From: Pseudomonas sp. FP2196
GTDB lineage: Bacteria; Pseudomonadota; Gammaproteobacteria; Pseudomonadales; Pseudomonadaceae
DNA length: 64,000 nucleotides
Assembly (NCBI RefSeq): GCF_030687715.1
Contig: NZ_CP117445.1
Span: 2,648,501-2,712,500, forward strand
Direction: 5' to 3'
Below are positions 63,113 to 64,000 of this stretch, piece after piece (the first letter of the stretch is position 1; every line of letters begins with the position of its first letter). The notes under the pieces are model-generated. The model worked only from the letters and a program-made list of their open reading frames with translations. It did not search any database and was not told where the DNA came from. The translations under genes were made by a program, and so were the position numbers.

Positions 63113-63772
63113 TTATGCCTCTGCGATGTCCGCTGTGTCTTTTTCAGTCGTTGCCTGCACGCTGGTGGCAGCGATATCCCACGTCAGCATGATCTGAGTG
63201 ATCGCCGCATCAATCACCTCAAGCGGTGTGTCGTCCCGAGCAAGAATGGAAATGCCCTGCAGGAAACTGTCAAACACCGTCGCCATCACCGGCGCCACTG
63301 TATTCTCGAGTAATTCCCCGACAGCAACCCCACGCTCGACACACGCCACAATCCCCGATCGCGTGCGCGCCCGCGACTCAGTCAGCGCTGCCACAACGCC
63401 CACATTCTCCGGACTCGGTGCGCTCATCACGCCAAGCGTCACCATGCAGCCCTTGGGGTGCCCGTCGTCACACTGCATGCGCGCCGACTGGCGCAGCGCG
63501 GTTTCGATGGCTTGGCGCGGTGGCAGGTTTTCGTCCCACAGGCATTCGGTGACTTGGGCGAAAGTGGCCAGGTAACGCTGCACGCACTCGTCGAACAAGG
63601 CTTCCTTGGAGCCGAACGCGGCGTAGAAGCTCGGCGCAGAAATGCCGCCGCCCAGTTCGGCTTTCAACAGGGCGAGGGAAGTGGAGTCGTAGCCGTGTTG
63701 CCAGAACAGTTGCATGGCTTGTTCGACGGCGTCGTCGCGGTCGAAGGTGCGGGGGCGGCCCGTTCTTGCCAT
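63113..63772 (-). CDS. TetR/AcrR family regulator
   Basis: 219-residue repressor: FDRDDAVEQAMQLFWQHGYDSTSLALLKAELG and APSFYAAFGSKEALF form the HTH; the C-terminal domain has CDDGHPKGCMVTLGVM, as in a large group of TetR proteins with conserved glycine-cysteine. Divergent from the MFS gene at 63903, with a long inverted repeat (63794-63876) between them. Probably represses that efflux gene. Confidence 0.9.
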   Translation of the reverse strand: MARTGRPRTFDRDDAVEQAMQLFWQHGYDSTSLALLKAELGGGISAPSFYAAFGSKEALFDECVQRYLATFAQVTECLWDENLPPRQAIETALRQSARMQCDDGHPKGCMVTLGVMSAPSPENVGVVAALTESRARTRSGIVACVERGVAVGELLENTVAPVMATVFDSFLQGISILARDDTPLEVIDAAITQIMLTWDIAATSVQATTEKDTADIAEA

Positions 63773-63793
63773 TTCAGAATTCCTCGGAGAGAT

Positions 63794-63876
63794 GACTTAA
63801 ATACTAGACGATACATAAATCATTGACAACGAGCGGTGCCTGCCGCCAGTATTTTATATCGATCGGTATTTAAGTC
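63794..63876. promoter_or_regulatory. Long inverted repeat between TetR and MFS genes
   Basis: GACTTAAATAC (63794-63804) and GTATTTAAGTC (63866-63876) are exact inverted copies 61 bases apart; similarity continues inward (TAGACGATA versus TATCGATCG). Likely two operators, one per divergent promoter. Confidence 0.6.
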
Positions 63877-63902
63877 TGAAGTTCTCACTCAAGGAATCTC
63901 CC

Positions 63903-64000
63903 GTGACACCCTCAATCACTTTATCGGCTGCACCGAAAAGTCTGCCCATCGGCGCCTTGCTGGCGCTGGCCATGACGGGTTTCATCTGTATCGTCACCGA
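63903..64000 (+). CDS. MFS transporter, start only (runs off the window)
   Basis: GTG at 63903 with AAGGA seven bases before. The first 32 codons read VTPSITLSAAPKSLPIGALL and a membrane helix ALAMTGFICIVT, the start of a DHA1-type MFS permease. Divergent from a TetR gene, as is common for drug-efflux pumps. The rest lies beyond the edge. Confidence 0.7.
   Translation, partial: MTPSITLSAAPKSLPIGALLALAMTGFICIVT

Noticed and set aside
1..64000. CRISPR arrays, tRNA or rRNA genes
   Set aside because: No regularly spaced repeats of suitable length and no tRNA cloverleaf or rRNA sequence was recognised by eye on either strand.

Overview
The window is a chromosomal stretch of a Pseudomonas, most likely of the P. 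fluorescens group. This rests on gene content and protein style: DUF6124, DUF6482 and DUF3833 proteins, an lhp-type hydroxyproline cluster, a P. fluorescens-type galactose dehydrogenase, many LysR and TetR switches, high GC, and the dispersed GGCCGATT repeats common in that group.

Layout. 0-4 kb: two minus-strand operons (DUF3833 lipoprotein, SDR, DUF6482, photolyase; and a DCC protein with folE). Both are preceded by TTGTACA-type boxes that suggest light control by a LitR/CarH-like MerR protein. 4-7 kb: an electrophile-stress regulon (ene-reductase, DJ-1 protein, NemR-like TetR) carrying three copies of one operator. 7-13 kb: TonB siderophore receptor, LysR, an SDR/DsbA/tautomerase operon and trmK. 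13-18.3 kb: galactose dehydrogenase and the hydroxyproline cluster (epimerase, deaminase, FAD dehydrogenase, divergent AraC regulator). 18.4-28 kb: a lipoprotein, a 516-residue orphan, an MscS channel, a phosphodiesterase, and several redox or detoxification genes with their regulators. 28-31 kb: a DUF6124 gene whose upstream region is split by a composite of two identically deleted IS5-type elements. 31-44 kb: mostly oxidoreductases, small regulators and short proteins. 44-48 kb: a phosphatase-autotransporter and an EAL phosphodiesterase. 48-60 kb: the accessory part, with IS256 and IS110 elements, a degraded defence-type nuclease gene, an immunity-like DUF6228 gene and a broken integrase. 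60-64 kb: DUF4239, SMP-30 lactonase, a second DUF6124 gene with an intact upstream element, and a TetR/MFS pair cut by the window edge.

The most interesting observation is the shared upstream element of the two DUF6124 genes. Both copies can form the same 16-bp stem with two fully compensatory base-pair changes and several wobble changes, a small YUCG-tetraloop hairpin with another compensatory pair, and a central CUACYAA strand. That strand is complementary to two flanking UUURGUAG segments, and it covaries with both between the copies. This looks like a structured, possibly switching, leader RNA. The copy at 28.4 kb has been split by the transposon exactly inside one of these segments, and the intact copy at 62.7 kb serves as the empty-site control.
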